A stretch of 64,000 nt of DNA from positions 1 through 64,000 of the forward strand of contig NZ_JAGIYZ010000007.1 in NCBI RefSeq assembly GCF_017813355.1, given 5' to 3'. The notes below the pieces were generated by a model. It did not search any database and had not been told where the DNA came from. It worked only from the letters and a program-made list of their open reading frames with translations. Below, one piece after another: positions 51,795 through 63,986 of the stretch. How positions within the stretch are numbered: position 1 is the first letter of the stretch; every line of letters starts with the position of its first letter. The stretch is from Roseomonas nitratireducens (GTDB lineage Bacteria; Pseudomonadota; Alphaproteobacteria; Acetobacterales; Acetobacteraceae). Made by a program: the position numbers and the translations under genes.

Positions 51795-52307
51795 TCAGGC
51801 CGCGGTCGGGATCAGCACGCCGCCGATGACGTGGACGATGCCGTTGCTGCACAGCAGGTTCGGCCGGATGACGCTGGCCGAGGCGCCCGAGGGGGCGCCG
51901 CCAGCGCGGGCCGCCTGGATGCGCGGTTCGGCCGCGGTGCCGCCGACCACGCGGATGTCGATGCCCGAGAGCATGCGCACCCGGCCGCCGCGGGCCTGGA
52001 TGTCCGGCAGGCGCAGCCGGCCGCCGGCGATCAGGTTGCGCAGCGCCGCCGCCCCGCCGTTGCGGAATTCGGCCGAGGCCGCGGCCCAGCCGAGATTGGT
52101 CGGCGCGAAGACCGTGAAGGGCCCGGCGCCGGCAAGCTCCTGGTCGAGCCCGGAGCGGCGGAGCGCGGAGCGGAACTCGGAGACGTCCGGCTGCGTGCCG
52201 AGCACGTCCATGATCGGGAAGCGGCCATCGATCGTGACCGCGGTCTCGCAGGCGGAGAGCAGCAGGGCACCGCCACCGGCGGCGAAAAGGGAACGACGCG
52301 TGATCAC
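51795..52307 (-). CDS. Fasciclin-domain lipoprotein
   Basis: Protein of 170 residues from GTG 52307, which has AAGGAG 9 nt upstream and gives a lipoprotein signal ending at Cys20 (MITRRSLFAAGGGALLLSAC). One FAS1 domain follows: FPIMDVLGTQPDVSEFRSAL, PFTVFAPTNLGW and the C-terminal NGIVHVIGGVLIP box. FAS1 proteins mediate adhesion or envelope interactions. It lies antisense between lutA-oxygenase and lutB and probably has its own promoter in the 163-nt divergent gap. Confidence 0.85.
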   Translation of the reverse strand: MITRRSLFAAGGGALLLSACETAVTIDGRFPIMDVLGTQPDVSEFRSALRRSGLDQELAGAGPFTVFAPTNLGWAAASAEFRNGGAAALRNLIAGGRLRLPDIQARGGRVRMLSGIDIRVVGGTAAEPRIQAARAGGAPSGASASVIRPNLLCSNGIVHVIGGVLIPTAA

Positions 52308-52470
52308 CGGCGCTTCTCCTTGCAAAGGCGCGAATCGGGCCCCGGAAGGGGTGCGCGGCCTTTTCGCCCCCCGGGCGGCATAGGGCAAGCCCCGCGCGGG
52401 GCCGCCCTGTCCCGCGGCCGGGATCGCGCTACATTCACCCCGGCAGACGACATCTTCCGAGGTCGCAACA

Positions 52471-53895
52471 TTGGTCCAGATCACCTCCCCCGCCTTCAGG
52501 CGGAACGCGGCACGCGCGCTCGGCGATGCCGGCCTGCAGAAGGCGCTCGGCAAGGCCAAGGGCGCCTTCCTCCAGCGCCGGGCCGAGGCCGTGGCGCGGC
52601 TGCCGGAATTCGAGCAGCTGCGCGACATCGGGCGGGACATCAAGAACCACACCCTGGCAAACCTCGACGTCTATCTCGAGATCTTCGCCGCCAATGTCGA
52701 ACGCGCCGGCGGCAAGGTGCACTGGTGCGCGACGGCGGAGGATGCGCGCGCGGCGGTGCTCGAGATCTGCCGCAAGGCGGGCGCGCGGACCGTCACCAAG
52801 GGCAAGTCGATGATCTCGGAGGAGATCGCGGTCAACGACCACCTGGAGAAGCACGGCATCGTGCCGGTCGAGACCGACCTCGGCGAATACATCATCCAGC
52901 TGCGGGGCGAGCACCCGTCCCACATCATCGCCCCCGCCTTCCACCTGAACCGGGAGGATTGGGAGGCCGATTTCCGGCGCCTGCACACCGACCTGGACCC
53001 CGACCGCGTCTTCCATGAGCGCCGGGACATCCTGGCCGAGGCGCGCACCAAGCTGCGCGAACGCTTCCTTGCCGCCGACGTGGGCATCACCGGCGCGAAC
53101 TTCCTGATCGCCGAGACGGGCAGCAGCGTCATCGTCACGAACGAGGGCAATGGCGACCTGACGCAGACGCTGCCGCGCGTGCACATCGCGCTCGCCAGCA
53201 TCGAGAAGGTGGTTCCGACGCTCGAGGATGCGACGTCGCTGCTGCGCCTCCTCGCACGGTCGGCCACCGGACAGGATTTTTCCGTCTACACCACCTTCAG
53301 CACGGGCGCGCGCCGGCCGGCCGACCTCGACGGGCCGGAGGAATACCATGTCGTGCTGATCGACAATGGCCGGTCGAACATGATCGGCTCCGAGTTCCAG
53401 GAGATGCTGCGCTGCATCCGCTGCGCCGCCTGCATGAACCACTGTCCCGTCTACGGCGTGACCGGCGGGCATGCCTATGGCTGGGTCTATCCCGGGCCGA
53501 TGGGCAGCGTGCTGACGCCGTCGCTCGTCGGCGTGGACAAGGCGGGGCACTTGCCCAACGCCTCCACCTTCTGCGGCAAGTGCGAGAGCGTCTGCCCGGT
53601 GAAGATCCCGCTGCCGAAGCTGATGCGCCACTGGCGGGAGAGGGAGTTCGAGCGTCACCTGACGCCGGCCGCCGTGCGCAGCAACCTCGCCATCTGGGCG
53701 TGGTTCGCCAGGCGGCCGGGGATGTACCGCGCGGCGACGCGGCTCGCGGTCGGCGCGCTGTCGCTGCTCGCGCGCGGGCGCGGCGCCTTCTCCTCCCTGC
53801 CCCTGGCGGGCGGCTGGACGGCGGGGCGCGATCTGCCGGCACCGGAGGGCGGCACCTTCATGGCGCGCTACGCCAAGATGAAGCGGCGGGGCTGA
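52471..53895 (+). CDS. lutB: LutB, iron-sulfur LUD-domain protein
   Basis: Protein of 474 residues from TTG 52471 (weak GAGG site 10 nt upstream). The LUD domain (about 70-300, TVTKGKSMISEEIAVNDHLE and NEGNGDLTQTLPRVHIALASIE split by position) is followed by two 4Fe-4S motifs: CIRCAACMNHCP and CGKCESVCP. The C-terminal DUF3390 part ends at RYAKMKRRG. It carries electrons in lactate oxidation with LutA and LutC. lutC starts 3 nt after. Confidence 0.92.
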   Translation: MVQITSPAFRRNAARALGDAGLQKALGKAKGAFLQRRAEAVARLPEFEQLRDIGRDIKNHTLANLDVYLEIFAANVERAGGKVHWCATAEDARAAVLEICRKAGARTVTKGKSMISEEIAVNDHLEKHGIVPVETDLGEYIIQLRGEHPSHIIAPAFHLNREDWEADFRRLHTDLDPDRVFHERRDILAEARTKLRERFLAADVGITGANFLIAETGSSVIVTNEGNGDLTQTLPRVHIALASIEKVVPTLEDATSLLRLLARSATGQDFSVYTTFSTGARRPADLDGPEEYHVVLIDNGRSNMIGSEFQEMLRCIRCAACMNHCPVYGVTGGHAYGWVYPGPMGSVLTPSLVGVDKAGHLPNASTFCGKCESVCPVKIPLPKLMRHWREREFERHLTPAAVRSNLAIWAWFARRPGMYRAATRLAVGALSLLARGRGAFSSLPLAGGWTAGRDLPAPEGGTFMARYAKMKRRG

Positions 53896-53898
53896 CGG

Positions 53899-54594
53899 AT
53901 GAGCAAGGAGCAGATCCTCTCGGCCATCCGCCGCGGCCTGAAGCGTGGCCCGCTGCCGGCCGACCAGCGCGCGATGATCGAGGGGCGCCTCGCGACGCAT
54001 CCGCGCCACCTGATCCCCGCGCGGTCGCGCGTGCCGCGGCCGGAGCAGGTGGCGCTGTTCGTGCGCAACGTGGAGAAGGAGTTCGGCTCCGTCGCGCGGC
54101 TGCCCGGCCTGCGCGACGTGCCTGGCGCGATCGCCGACTACCTCGCGCAGCAGAACCTCCCCTCCCGCTTCGTCCTGGCCCCGCATGAGGAGCTGACCGG
54201 CCTCGACTGGTCTGCCAAGCCGATGCTGGAGTTCGAGGCGCGACGCGCGCAGGGCAGCGACGCCGTGTCCGTCCAGCACGGCTTCGCCGGCATCGCGGAG
54301 ACGGGCACGCTCATGCTGCCCTCCGACCCGCGCCGGCCGACCACGCTCAACATCCTCGCCGAGACGGAGATCGTGGTGCTGCGCGCCTCCCGCATCGTCG
54401 GGGCCTATGAGGAAGCCTGGGACCTGCTGCGGGACGGCCGCCCGGAAGGCTTCATGCCGCGTAACGTCATGCTGGTGACCGGCCCGTCGCGCAGCGCGGA
54501 TATCGAGCAGACGCTCGAGCTCGGCGCGCATGGTCCGCGGCGGCTGCACATCCTGCTGGTGGACGACGACCCGGCGGCGCTGCCGCCTGCATGA
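53899..54594 (+). CDS. lutC: LutC, LUD-domain protein
   Basis: Protein of 231 residues: an N-terminal helical part (SKEQILSAIRRGLKRGPL) and a LUD core with FAGIAETGTLMLPSDP and RPTTLNILAETEIVVL. It completes the LutABC lactate oxidation complex. It is 3 nt from lutB and overlaps the Smr gene by 4 nt. Confidence 0.92.
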   Translation: MSKEQILSAIRRGLKRGPLPADQRAMIEGRLATHPRHLIPARSRVPRPEQVALFVRNVEKEFGSVARLPGLRDVPGAIADYLAQQNLPSRFVLAPHEELTGLDWSAKPMLEFEARRAQGSDAVSVQHGFAGIAETGTLMLPSDPRRPTTLNILAETEIVVLRASRIVGAYEEAWDLLRDGRPEGFMPRNVMLVTGPSRSADIEQTLELGAHGPRRLHILLVDDDPAALPPA

Positions 54595-55124
54595 CCCGCC
54601 GCCGCCCGCGGGGCCTGACGGAAGCCGATCGCGCGCTGTGGCGCGCCTATGCGGCCGAGGTGGCGCCGCTGCCCGGGCGCGAATTGCCGCCCGAGCCGCC
54701 TGCGCCGCCCGCCGTGCCCGTGATTGCCGCGCCCGCGCCGCCGCCGCCCGTCGCCGCGCCGCCGATGCGCTGGGCGCCGCCCGACATCGTGGTGAACGCG
54801 CCACCGGCGGGGCTCGACGATCGCCGCTGGAAGGAGTTGCGGCGCGGCCGCATCCGGCCCGAGCGCACCATCGACCTGCATGGTCGCCGCGCGCAGGAAG
54901 CGCATGGCGCGGTGCGCAGCTTCCTCGCCGATGCCTATGCCGATGGCGTGCGCTGCGTCGCGGTCATCACGGGGCGGGGGTCCTCGGCCGAAGGCGGGGT
55001 GCTGCGGCGCGAATTGCCGCATTGGCTGAACGCGCCGGACCTGCGGCGGATCCTGCTGGGGGCGGCGCATCCGCACAGCGCGAATACCGGCGCGGTGCAT
55101 CTGCTGTTGCGGCGCCGGCGATGA
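54591..55124 (+). CDS. Smr/MutS2-type domain protein
   Basis: Protein of 177 residues. A Pro/Ala-rich linker (about residues 30-60) is followed by the Smr domain with the TIDLHGRRAQEAH and VITGRGSSAEGG motifs. Smr domains are nucleic-acid endonucleases or ribosome-collision sensors; stand-alone alphaproteobacterial members are of unknown function. Coupled by ATGA overlap to lutC, though probably functionally unrelated. Confidence 0.88.
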   Translation: MTRRRPRGLTEADRALWRAYAAEVAPLPGRELPPEPPAPPAVPVIAAPAPPPPVAAPPMRWAPPDIVVNAPPAGLDDRRWKELRRGRIRPERTIDLHGRRAQEAHGAVRSFLADAYADGVRCVAVITGRGSSAEGGVLRRELPHWLNAPDLRRILLGAAHPHSANTGAVHLLLRRRR

Positions 55125-55191
55125 CGGCCCGTGTGCCAGGATGCGGCCGCGCGCGACGCCGCGCGGCCGGACGGATGGAAGGGGTGCGACG

Positions 55192-55776
55192 ATGAGGATT
55201 CCCGCGCTGTGTCTTGCCGCGCTGCTGCTGCTTTCCGGCTGCAGCGCGCCCGACTACACGGCCGCCCGCGACTGGGCGCGGACGGCGAGCATCGCGGTCG
55301 ACCATCCTTCCGCCGCGGCGCAGGCGACGTCGCGCGACGGCGCCGAGGCGATGCGCGACGCGCTGAGCCTGACGCTGGCCGCGATCGCGCGCATGGCCGA
55401 TGACGGCGTGCTGCCCTACCCCGAGGATCCCTTCGTCGCGCTCGCCGCCCGCGCCACCGCGGCGGATGCGCGGGGCGGGGAGGCGGTCGCGTCGCTCGGC
55501 CGCACCTTGCGGCGCGCCACGCGGTCCAACTGGCGCGCGCCGCAGGTCCGCTACGCCATCCGCACCATGGACCCGGATGTGCAGGCGCTGGCCGCCGCGC
55601 TGGTCCGCGTGGCCGGCGAGGAGACCGCCTATGCCGCCCTGGTGCGGCGCATTGCGACGGACCACGCGACGATGGCCGCGCGCGCGGGCGACCTGACCGA
55701 GGATGAGATGGGGCGCAGCCTGCGCGCCGCCGAGGATTCCCTGCGGCGCGGCGTGGCCGCGATGCCGCGGGGCTGA
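55192..55776 (+). CDS. Putative lipoprotein, paralogue A
   Basis: Protein of 194 residues with a lipoprotein signal ending in LLLLSGC (Cys17). The mature part is helical; it starts ARDWARTASIAVDHPSAAAQ and includes AIRTMDPDVQALAAAL and LRAAEDSLRRG. I do not recognise a family. The convergent neighbour (55824-56456) has the same motifs in the same order (RDWARTAGIAVDRPS, AIRAADPHVQALIAAL, LRQAEDGLRRI), so the two are paralogues arranged tail to tail. A GGAAGGGG site precedes the ATG. Confidence 0.75.
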   Translation: MRIPALCLAALLLLSGCSAPDYTAARDWARTASIAVDHPSAAAQATSRDGAEAMRDALSLTLAAIARMADDGVLPYPEDPFVALAARATAADARGGEAVASLGRTLRRATRSNWRAPQVRYAIRTMDPDVQALAAALVRVAGEETAYAALVRRIATDHATMAARAGDLTEDEMGRSLRAAEDSLRRGVAAMPRG

Positions 55777-55824
55777 CGCGTCTTCGAGCCGGGCGGAATC
55801 GCTCGGCGATACGGAAGGCGCGTC
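55775..55824. terminator. Inverted repeat at the tail-to-tail junction of the lipoprotein genes
   Basis: GACGCGTCTTC (55775-55785) pairs with GAAGGCGCGTC (55814-55824) over 11 bp with one G.T, enclosing 28 nt. It spans nearly the whole gap between two convergent genes and could serve as a bidirectional terminator. No T run follows, so the call is tentative. Confidence 0.35.
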
Positions 55825-56456
55825 TAGGGCAGCAGCGTCGCGCCGCGCGGCCGTGCGGCGACCATCGGGTCCGGCGGCAGGCGCAGCATGATGCGGCGCA
55901 GCCCGTCCTCGGCCTGCCGCAGGTCCCGTGCGAGGTCTTCCTGGCGCAAATGCCGCGCGCGCGCGGCGAGCATCCCATGCGTCGCGCCGATCGCGGCCAG
56001 CGCGCGGCGGTATTCCTCGCGTTCCCCGCCGGCCATGTCGGCCGACAGCGCGGCGATGAGCGCCTGCACATGCGGATCGGCGGCGCGGATGGCGACGGGC
56101 AGGCGGCGCTGTTCGTCCTGCGCGTCGGCGCCGACCGCCGGTCCGCGATTCGGCGGCGTGGCGGCGGCGGTGCGCAGCACGCCGGCGAGCGCGGTCGAGG
56201 CCGGATCGGTCGGGGCGCTGCCCTGCGCCGGGCCGAAGGCGGGCATCCCTTCCTCCTCCGCCAGGATGGCCAGCGCCTGGAGCCAGCCTGCGAGCGCGGC
56301 CTGCCGCGCCAGCACGTCCCCGGCCGCGGCGGGCGCGAGGGATGGGCGGTCGACGGCGATGCCCGCGGTGCGCGCCCAGTCGCGCAGCGCATGGTTGGGC
56401 GGCAGGCCGCAGGCGGCGACCGTCAGGCAGGCGAGCAGCGCGAAGCGGCGAAGCAA
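55824..56456 (-). CDS. Putative lipoprotein, paralogue B
   Basis: Protein of 210 residues from a TTG at 56456 (GGGAG 6 nt upstream). Lipoprotein signal MLRRFALLACLTVAAC with Cys16. The mature part is paralogous to the protein at 55192-55776, with an extra insertion in the middle (about residues 65-110, TPPNRGPAVGADAQDEQ). It is 26 nt downstream of the TRAP dctM gene and probably on its message. Function unknown; a possible accessory lipoprotein of that transporter is speculation. Confidence 0.7.
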   Translation of the reverse strand: MLRRFALLACLTVAACGLPPNHALRDWARTAGIAVDRPSLAPAAAGDVLARQAALAGWLQALAILAEEEGMPAFGPAQGSAPTDPASTALAGVLRTAAATPPNRGPAVGADAQDEQRRLPVAIRAADPHVQALIAALSADMAGGEREEYRRALAAIGATHGMLAARARHLRQEDLARDLRQAEDGLRRIMLRLPPDPMVAARPRGATLLP

Positions 56457-56482
56457 TCCTCTCTCCCGAAGCAGCAGGCGCG

Positions 56483-58053
<1,571 letters not shown>

Positions 58054-58057
<4 letters not shown>

Positions 58058-58602
58058 CCTTCCGAGACCTGCTGGCGCGCCGGGAAGACGGTATCCGCCG
58101 CGCCCAGGATGACGGCGACGGCGCGCACCGCGACCGAAAGCGCCTGGATCGCGAGCAGCCCGGCCATGGCGAGGATGAGACCCTTGAGATAGGGCTGCAG
58201 CGGCAGGCCGCCGACCTGCATCGGCCCCTCGCCCATCATGAAGGACCGCGCGACGTAGCCCCAGCTGGCCCAGACCAGCAGCCAGCAGAACGGCAGCACC
58301 GCGACGAGGATGCCCGCGAGTTCCACCCAGGCGCGCGTACGTTCCGACCAGGCGGCGGAGAAGAAGTCCACGCGGACATGCGCATCGAGCAGGTAGGCGT
58401 AGCCGATCGCCAGCATGAACAGGAAGGCGTGCAGGTAGATTACGCCTTCCTGCATCCAGACGAAGGAACTGCCATAGGCGTAGCGCAGCACCACGACGGC
58501 GAACTGCACCAGCACCAGCGCGACGGCGAGCCAGCGGGCCGAGAGCCCGATTGCGCGGTTGACCGCGTCGGCGCCCTCGGCAAGGCGGAGGAGGAAGCGC
58601 AA
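58054..58602 (-). CDS. dctQ: TRAP transporter small permease DctQ
   Basis: Protein of 182 residues with four membrane helices and the DctQ-type VVLRYAYGSSFVWMQEGVIY and VRVDFFSAAWSERTRAWVEL segments. It begins 1 nt after the receptor stop and overlaps dctM by 4 nt. It belongs to the same long-form TRAP branch as its DctM partner. Confidence 0.92.
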
Positions 58603-58603
58603 C

Positions 58604-59689
58604 TCAGCCCCAGTTGATCGGCAACTGCCGCGCCAGGAAGTTCGCCCCGTAGGACTGCATCATGTAGGCCGCGCTGCGGTTACGGAATTCCGCGTAGCTG
58701 TCGGCGATGCGCTTCACCAGCGGGTCCTGGTGCGCGCGGAACTCCCGCATCATGTCGCCGGCGGAGGTGCCGAGCGCGATGAGCAGGTCGCGCGGCGCTT
58801 CCCGCACGATCACGCCATGGCGGGCGACCAGGTCCGCCAGCACGCGCGGATGGTTCGAATCGTATTCGGTCGTCGTTTCCTCGTGCAGCGACATGGCGCA
58901 GTAGCGGACGATGCGCTTCAGGTCGTCCGGCAGGGCGTTCCAGCGCGCCATGTTGATGCCGATCTCCTCGGCCGAGGACGGTTCCTGCACGCCGGGGAAG
59001 TAGAAATTCTTGGCGACCTGGTGCAGGCCGAGCGGCGCGTCGCTGAAGGGGCCTAGGAACTCCGCCGCGTCGATCGTGCCCGATTGCAGCGCGGAGAAGA
59101 TCTCGCCCGCCGGCAGGGTGACGACGGAGGCGCCGGCGCGGCGGAACATCTCCCCGCCCAGGCCAGCGGTGCGAAGGCGCAGGCCGCGGAAATCCTCGAT
59201 CGAGCGCAGTTCCCGGCGGAACCAGCCGAGCCATTGCGGCCCGGAATCGCCAACGATGAAAGGCTTGATGCCGAAGCGGGCGTAGATCTCGTCATACATG
59301 GCGGTGCCGCCGCCGTGCATCATCCAGGCTTGGCGCTCATAGGCCGTCATGCCGAAGGGGAAGGAGCCGAAGAAGCCGATGCCGGGCGACTTCGAGATCC
59401 AGAAGGACGGCACGCCGTGATAGAGGTCCGCCGTGCCGGCCGCGACCGCGTCGAAGGCGCCCGGCGCGGGCACCACCTCGCCCGCCGCGAACAGGCGCAC
59501 CGTAAGCCGCCCGCCGGACAGCTGCCCGATACGGTCCGCGCAGCGCTGCGCCGCCACACCCGGCCCTGGCAGGTTGCGCGGCCAGATGGTGATCATGCGC
59601 CATTCGATGCGGCCCTGGCTCAGCGCCGGGGTGGCGAGCGTCGCGGCCGTCGCCGCCGCCGCGCTGCCGAGGATGATGCGTCGCTGCAT
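58604..59689 (-). CDS. TRAP transporter substrate-binding protein, TakP-like
   Basis: Protein of 361 residues with signal MQRRIILGSAAAATAATLATPALSQG shown by position (residues 1-26). Motifs ITIWPRNLPGPGVAAQRCAD, LRLRTAGLGGEMFRRAGASV, LPAGEIFSALQSGTIDAAEF and PGVQEPSSAEE match TakP, the Na+-dependent 2-oxo acid receptor of Rhodobacter. A 2-oxo acid or related carboxylate is therefore the likely ligand. Encoded 50 nt after a PhyH-family oxygenase gene. Confidence 0.9.
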   Translation of the reverse strand: MQRRIILGSAAAATAATLATPALSQGRIEWRMITIWPRNLPGPGVAAQRCADRIGQLSGGRLTVRLFAAGEVVPAPGAFDAVAAGTADLYHGVPSFWISKSPGIGFFGSFPFGMTAYERQAWMMHGGGTAMYDEIYARFGIKPFIVGDSGPQWLGWFRRELRSIEDFRGLRLRTAGLGGEMFRRAGASVVTLPAGEIFSALQSGTIDAAEFLGPFSDAPLGLHQVAKNFYFPGVQEPSSAEEIGINMARWNALPDDLKRIVRYCAMSLHEETTTEYDSNHPRVLADLVARHGVIVREAPRDLLIALGTSAGDMMREFRAHQDPLVKRIADSYAEFRNRSAAYMMQSYGANFLARQLPINWG

Positions 59690-59739
59690 GCCGTCTCTCC
59701 GTTCCTGTCCTGCCTGCCTGTCGTCGTTCGCGTCGCGCG

Positions 59740-60531
59740 TCAGAGGATGCGCGGGAAATCCGGCCCGTCGAGCGGCGCGCCATCCGCCAGCCGGATGTGG
59801 CGCAGCGGCGGCGATCCCTTCCCGCCGCGGTCGCGGAACACGGCATCGTCGCCGACCCAGCGCGCGGAGAAGACCCGACGGCGCCGCTCGGGCGAGGTGT
59901 TCGCCGGCGCGCCATGCACCGTGCGGTAGTGGAAGGCGACGGCGTCGCCCGGCGCCATCTCCCACCCCAGAATGGTGAAGCGGTCGCGCGCGGCGTCGAT
60001 GTCGGGCATTTCCTCCCGCGTGTCGCCGGCATAGAGGTCCGTGCCGTCGAAGCGCTTCGGCTTCATCAGGCGGCCCCATTGGTGGCTACCCGCGACGCAT
60101 TCCAGCGTCACGTCGCGCCCCACCGGGTCGAGCGGGATCCAGAAGGAGACGCAGCGTTCCGCTTCCACGCAGTAGTACGGCCCGTCCTGGTGCCAGGGCG
60201 TGACCATGCTCGTGCCAGGTTCCTTGACCAGCACATGGTCGTGGAAGAAGCGCGCCGTAGCACCACCCATCAGGTCGCGCGCGATCGCCGCGCCGGGCCC
60301 GTCCTGGACGAAGGCGCGGAATTCCGGGATGCGCTGCCAGTTGCACAGGTCCTGGAAGAAGCGCGCGCTCCCGTCCGCGGGCTGGTAGCTGCGCTCATAG
60401 GGGCCGGGATGGGCGATCAGCGTCTCGATGCCCGCGCGCAGCGGCTCGACCCATTCGGCGAAGGCGCCGCGCAGCACGACGGCGCCGTCGCGCGCGAAGG
60501 CCTCGGTATCGGTCGCAGTCACCACGCTCAT
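59740..60531 (-). CDS. Phytanoyl-CoA dioxygenase (PhyH)-family 2OG-Fe oxygenase
   Basis: Protein of 263 residues. HxD of the facial triad in WHQDGPYY, distal His in VHGAPANTSPERRRRV (which also supplies the 2OG-binding Arg), and WIPLDPVGRDVTLECVAGSH are typical of PhyH proteins. Members hydroxylate small molecules such as ectoine or fatty-acyl chains. The gene immediately precedes a TakP-like receptor, so the TRAP system might import its substrate or the 2-oxoglutarate-like co-substrate (inference). It follows hutU by 133 nt on the same strand. Confidence 0.88.
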   Translation of the reverse strand: MSVVTATDTEAFARDGAVVLRGAFAEWVEPLRAGIETLIAHPGPYERSYQPADGSARFFQDLCNWQRIPEFRAFVQDGPGAAIARDLMGGATARFFHDHVLVKEPGTSMVTPWHQDGPYYCVEAERCVSFWIPLDPVGRDVTLECVAGSHQWGRLMKPKRFDGTDLYAGDTREEMPDIDAARDRFTILGWEMAPGDAVAFHYRTVHGAPANTSPERRRRVFSARWVGDDAVFRDRGGKGSPPLRHIRLADGAPLDGPDFPRIL

Positions 60532-60664
60532 CACGGCCTCTCCTGCAAGGCGGGCGGCGCATCCTGGGGGGAGCGCCGCGCCGGTGTAAAGCCACCGGAA
60601 CGATACCCGGCCGGCGGCCGCCCATTCCTCTGCCCCCGCTGCGGGCAGCCTGCCGCGGCGAGTG

Positions 60665-62338
<1,674 letters not shown>

Positions 62339-62357
62339 CGGCCGGTCCTCCCTTCGG

Positions 62358-63875
62358 TCATGGCGTCAGGCCCGGCAGCGCGAGGCCGGCGGCGGCGGCG
62401 AGCGCGCCGTCCTCGACCAGCCGCGTCGCGGCCGCGATGTCGGGTGCGAGCAGCCGGTCCGCGAGCAGCGGCGCGACCTCGGCGCGGAGGGCGCCATGCG
62501 CCGCCTCGATGGCGGCGGAGGAGCGGAGCGGGCGGCGATGCTCCAGCGCCTCGGCCGCGGCCAGCGCCTCGATGCCGATGATGGCGGCGGCGTTGCCGGC
62601 CATCTCGATCAGCCGGTACGCCGCATGCGTCGCCATCGAGACATGATCCTCCTGGTTGGCGGAGGTGGGCAGGGAATCGATGCTGGCCGGCGCGGCGCGC
62701 TGCTTGTTCTCCGAAGCGAGCGCCGCGGCCGTGACCTGCGCGATCATCAGCCCTGAATTCAGCCCCGGGTCGCGGGCGAGGAAGGCGGGCAGGCCGCTCA
62801 TCACCGGATCGACCAGCAGCGCGATCCGGCGTTCGGCCAGGCTGCCGATCTCGGCCAGGGCGATGGCGACCTGGTCGGCCGCGAAGGCGACGGGCTCGGC
62901 ATGGAAATTCCCGCCGGAGACGATGGCGCCATCCTCCATCACCAGGGGGTTGTCGGTCACCGCATTCGCCTCGGTCTCCAGCGTGCGCGCGGCGAAGCGC
63001 AGCAGGTCGAGCAAAGCGCCCATCACCTGCGGCTGGCAGCGCAGCGAATAGGGGTCCTGCACGCGCGGGTCGTCGGTGCGGTGGCTTTCGCGGATCTCGC
63101 TGCCGGCGAGCAGGCCGCGCAGCGCGGCCGCGACATCCGCCTGCCCGGCATGGCCGCGCAGCGCGTGGATGCGCGCATCGAAGGGGGTGTCCGATCCGCG
63201 CAGCGCATCGACGGTCATCGCCCCGGCGAGGAGGGCCGCGCGGAACACGCGCTCCGCCGCGAAAAGCCCCGCCAGCGCGAGCGCGGTCGAGACCTGCGTG
63301 CCGTTGATCAGCCCGAGCCCTTCCTTGGGCCCGAGCGTGACGGGCGCGAGGCCCGCGGCGCGCAGCGCATCGGCCGCCGGGATGCCTGGCAGCGCCTCCC
63401 CTTCGCCCAGCATCGCCGCCGTCATGTGCGCGAGCGGCGCGAGGTCGCCCGAGGCACCGACCGAGCCCTTGGCCGGGATCAGCGGCAGCACGCCTTGGGC
63501 GCGCATCGCCTCGATCAGCGCCACCACCTCCCACCGCACGCCGGAGGCGCCGCGGCCGAGGCTCGCCGCCTTCATCGCCAGGATCAGCCGCACGATGCCC
63601 GCCGGCAGCGCCGGGCCGACGCCGCAGGCATGCGACAGGATCAGGTTGCGCTGGAGCGCGGCGAGGTCGCCATCGCCGATGCGCACCGAGGCCAGCTTGC
63701 CGAAGCCGGTGTTCACGCCATAGGCGGTCTCGCCCGCCGCGATCACGCGCGCCACCGCCGCCGCGCCGCGATCGATCCCCGCACGCGCGCCCGGGTCGAG
63801 CGGGATCGCCGCGCCTTCGAGGATGGCGGCCCAGCCGGCGAGCGGCACCTCGCCCGGCACGAGAGTCCTGATCAT
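62358..63875 (-). CDS. hutH: Histidine ammonia-lyase
   Basis: Protein of 505 residues. The MIO prosthetic group is formed from Ala141-Ser142-Gly143 in [28 protein letters not shown] and [20 protein letters not shown] complete the active site. It converts histidine to urocanate. The ATG at 63875 has an AGGGGG site; an upstream in-frame ATG at 63983 would lie inside the operator. An 18-bp palindrome at 63969-63986 probably controls hutHU. Confidence 0.96.
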   Translation of the reverse strand: MIRTLVPGEVPLAGWAAILEGAAIPLDPGARAGIDRGAAAVARVIAAGETAYGVNTGFGKLASVRIGDGDLAALQRNLILSHACGVGPALPAGIVRLILAMKAASLGRGASGVRWEVVALIEAMRAQGVLPLIPAKGSVGASGDLAPLAHMTAAMLGEGEALPGIPAADALRAAGLAPVTLGPKEGLGLINGTQVSTALALAGLFAAERVFRAALLAGAMTVDALRGSDTPFDARIHALRGHAGQADVAAALRGLLAGSEIRESHRTDDPRVQDPYSLRCQPQVMGALLDLLRFAARTLETEANAVTDNPLVMEDGAIVSGGNFHAEPVAFAADQVAIALAEIGSLAERRIALLVDPVMSGLPAFLARDPGLNSGLMIAQVTAAALASENKQRAAPASIDSLPTSANQEDHVSMATHAAYRLIEMAGNAAAIIGIEALAAAEALEHRRPLRSSAAIEAAHGALRAEVAPLLADRLLAPDIAAATRLVEDGALAAAAGLALPGLTP

Positions 63876-63968
63876 GCGCGCACCCCCTGGTGGAAACGGG
63901 CGAAGACCGGCGAGGCCGGCATCCGCCGGACACCCTTCGAAACCACTGGCCGGATGAGGCCAAACGCT

Positions 63969-63986
63969 ATATTGTATATACAATAT
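63969..63986. promoter_or_regulatory. Probable HutC operator upstream of hutHU
   Basis: ATATTGTATATACAATAT is a perfect 18-bp palindrome about 94 nt before the hutH start. Its core TGTATATACA matches the operator type bound by HutC repressors (GntR family), which release DNA with urocanate. The surrounding sequence is sharply AT-rich, so the promoter likely overlaps it. The hutC gene is presumably beyond the window. Confidence 0.75.
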
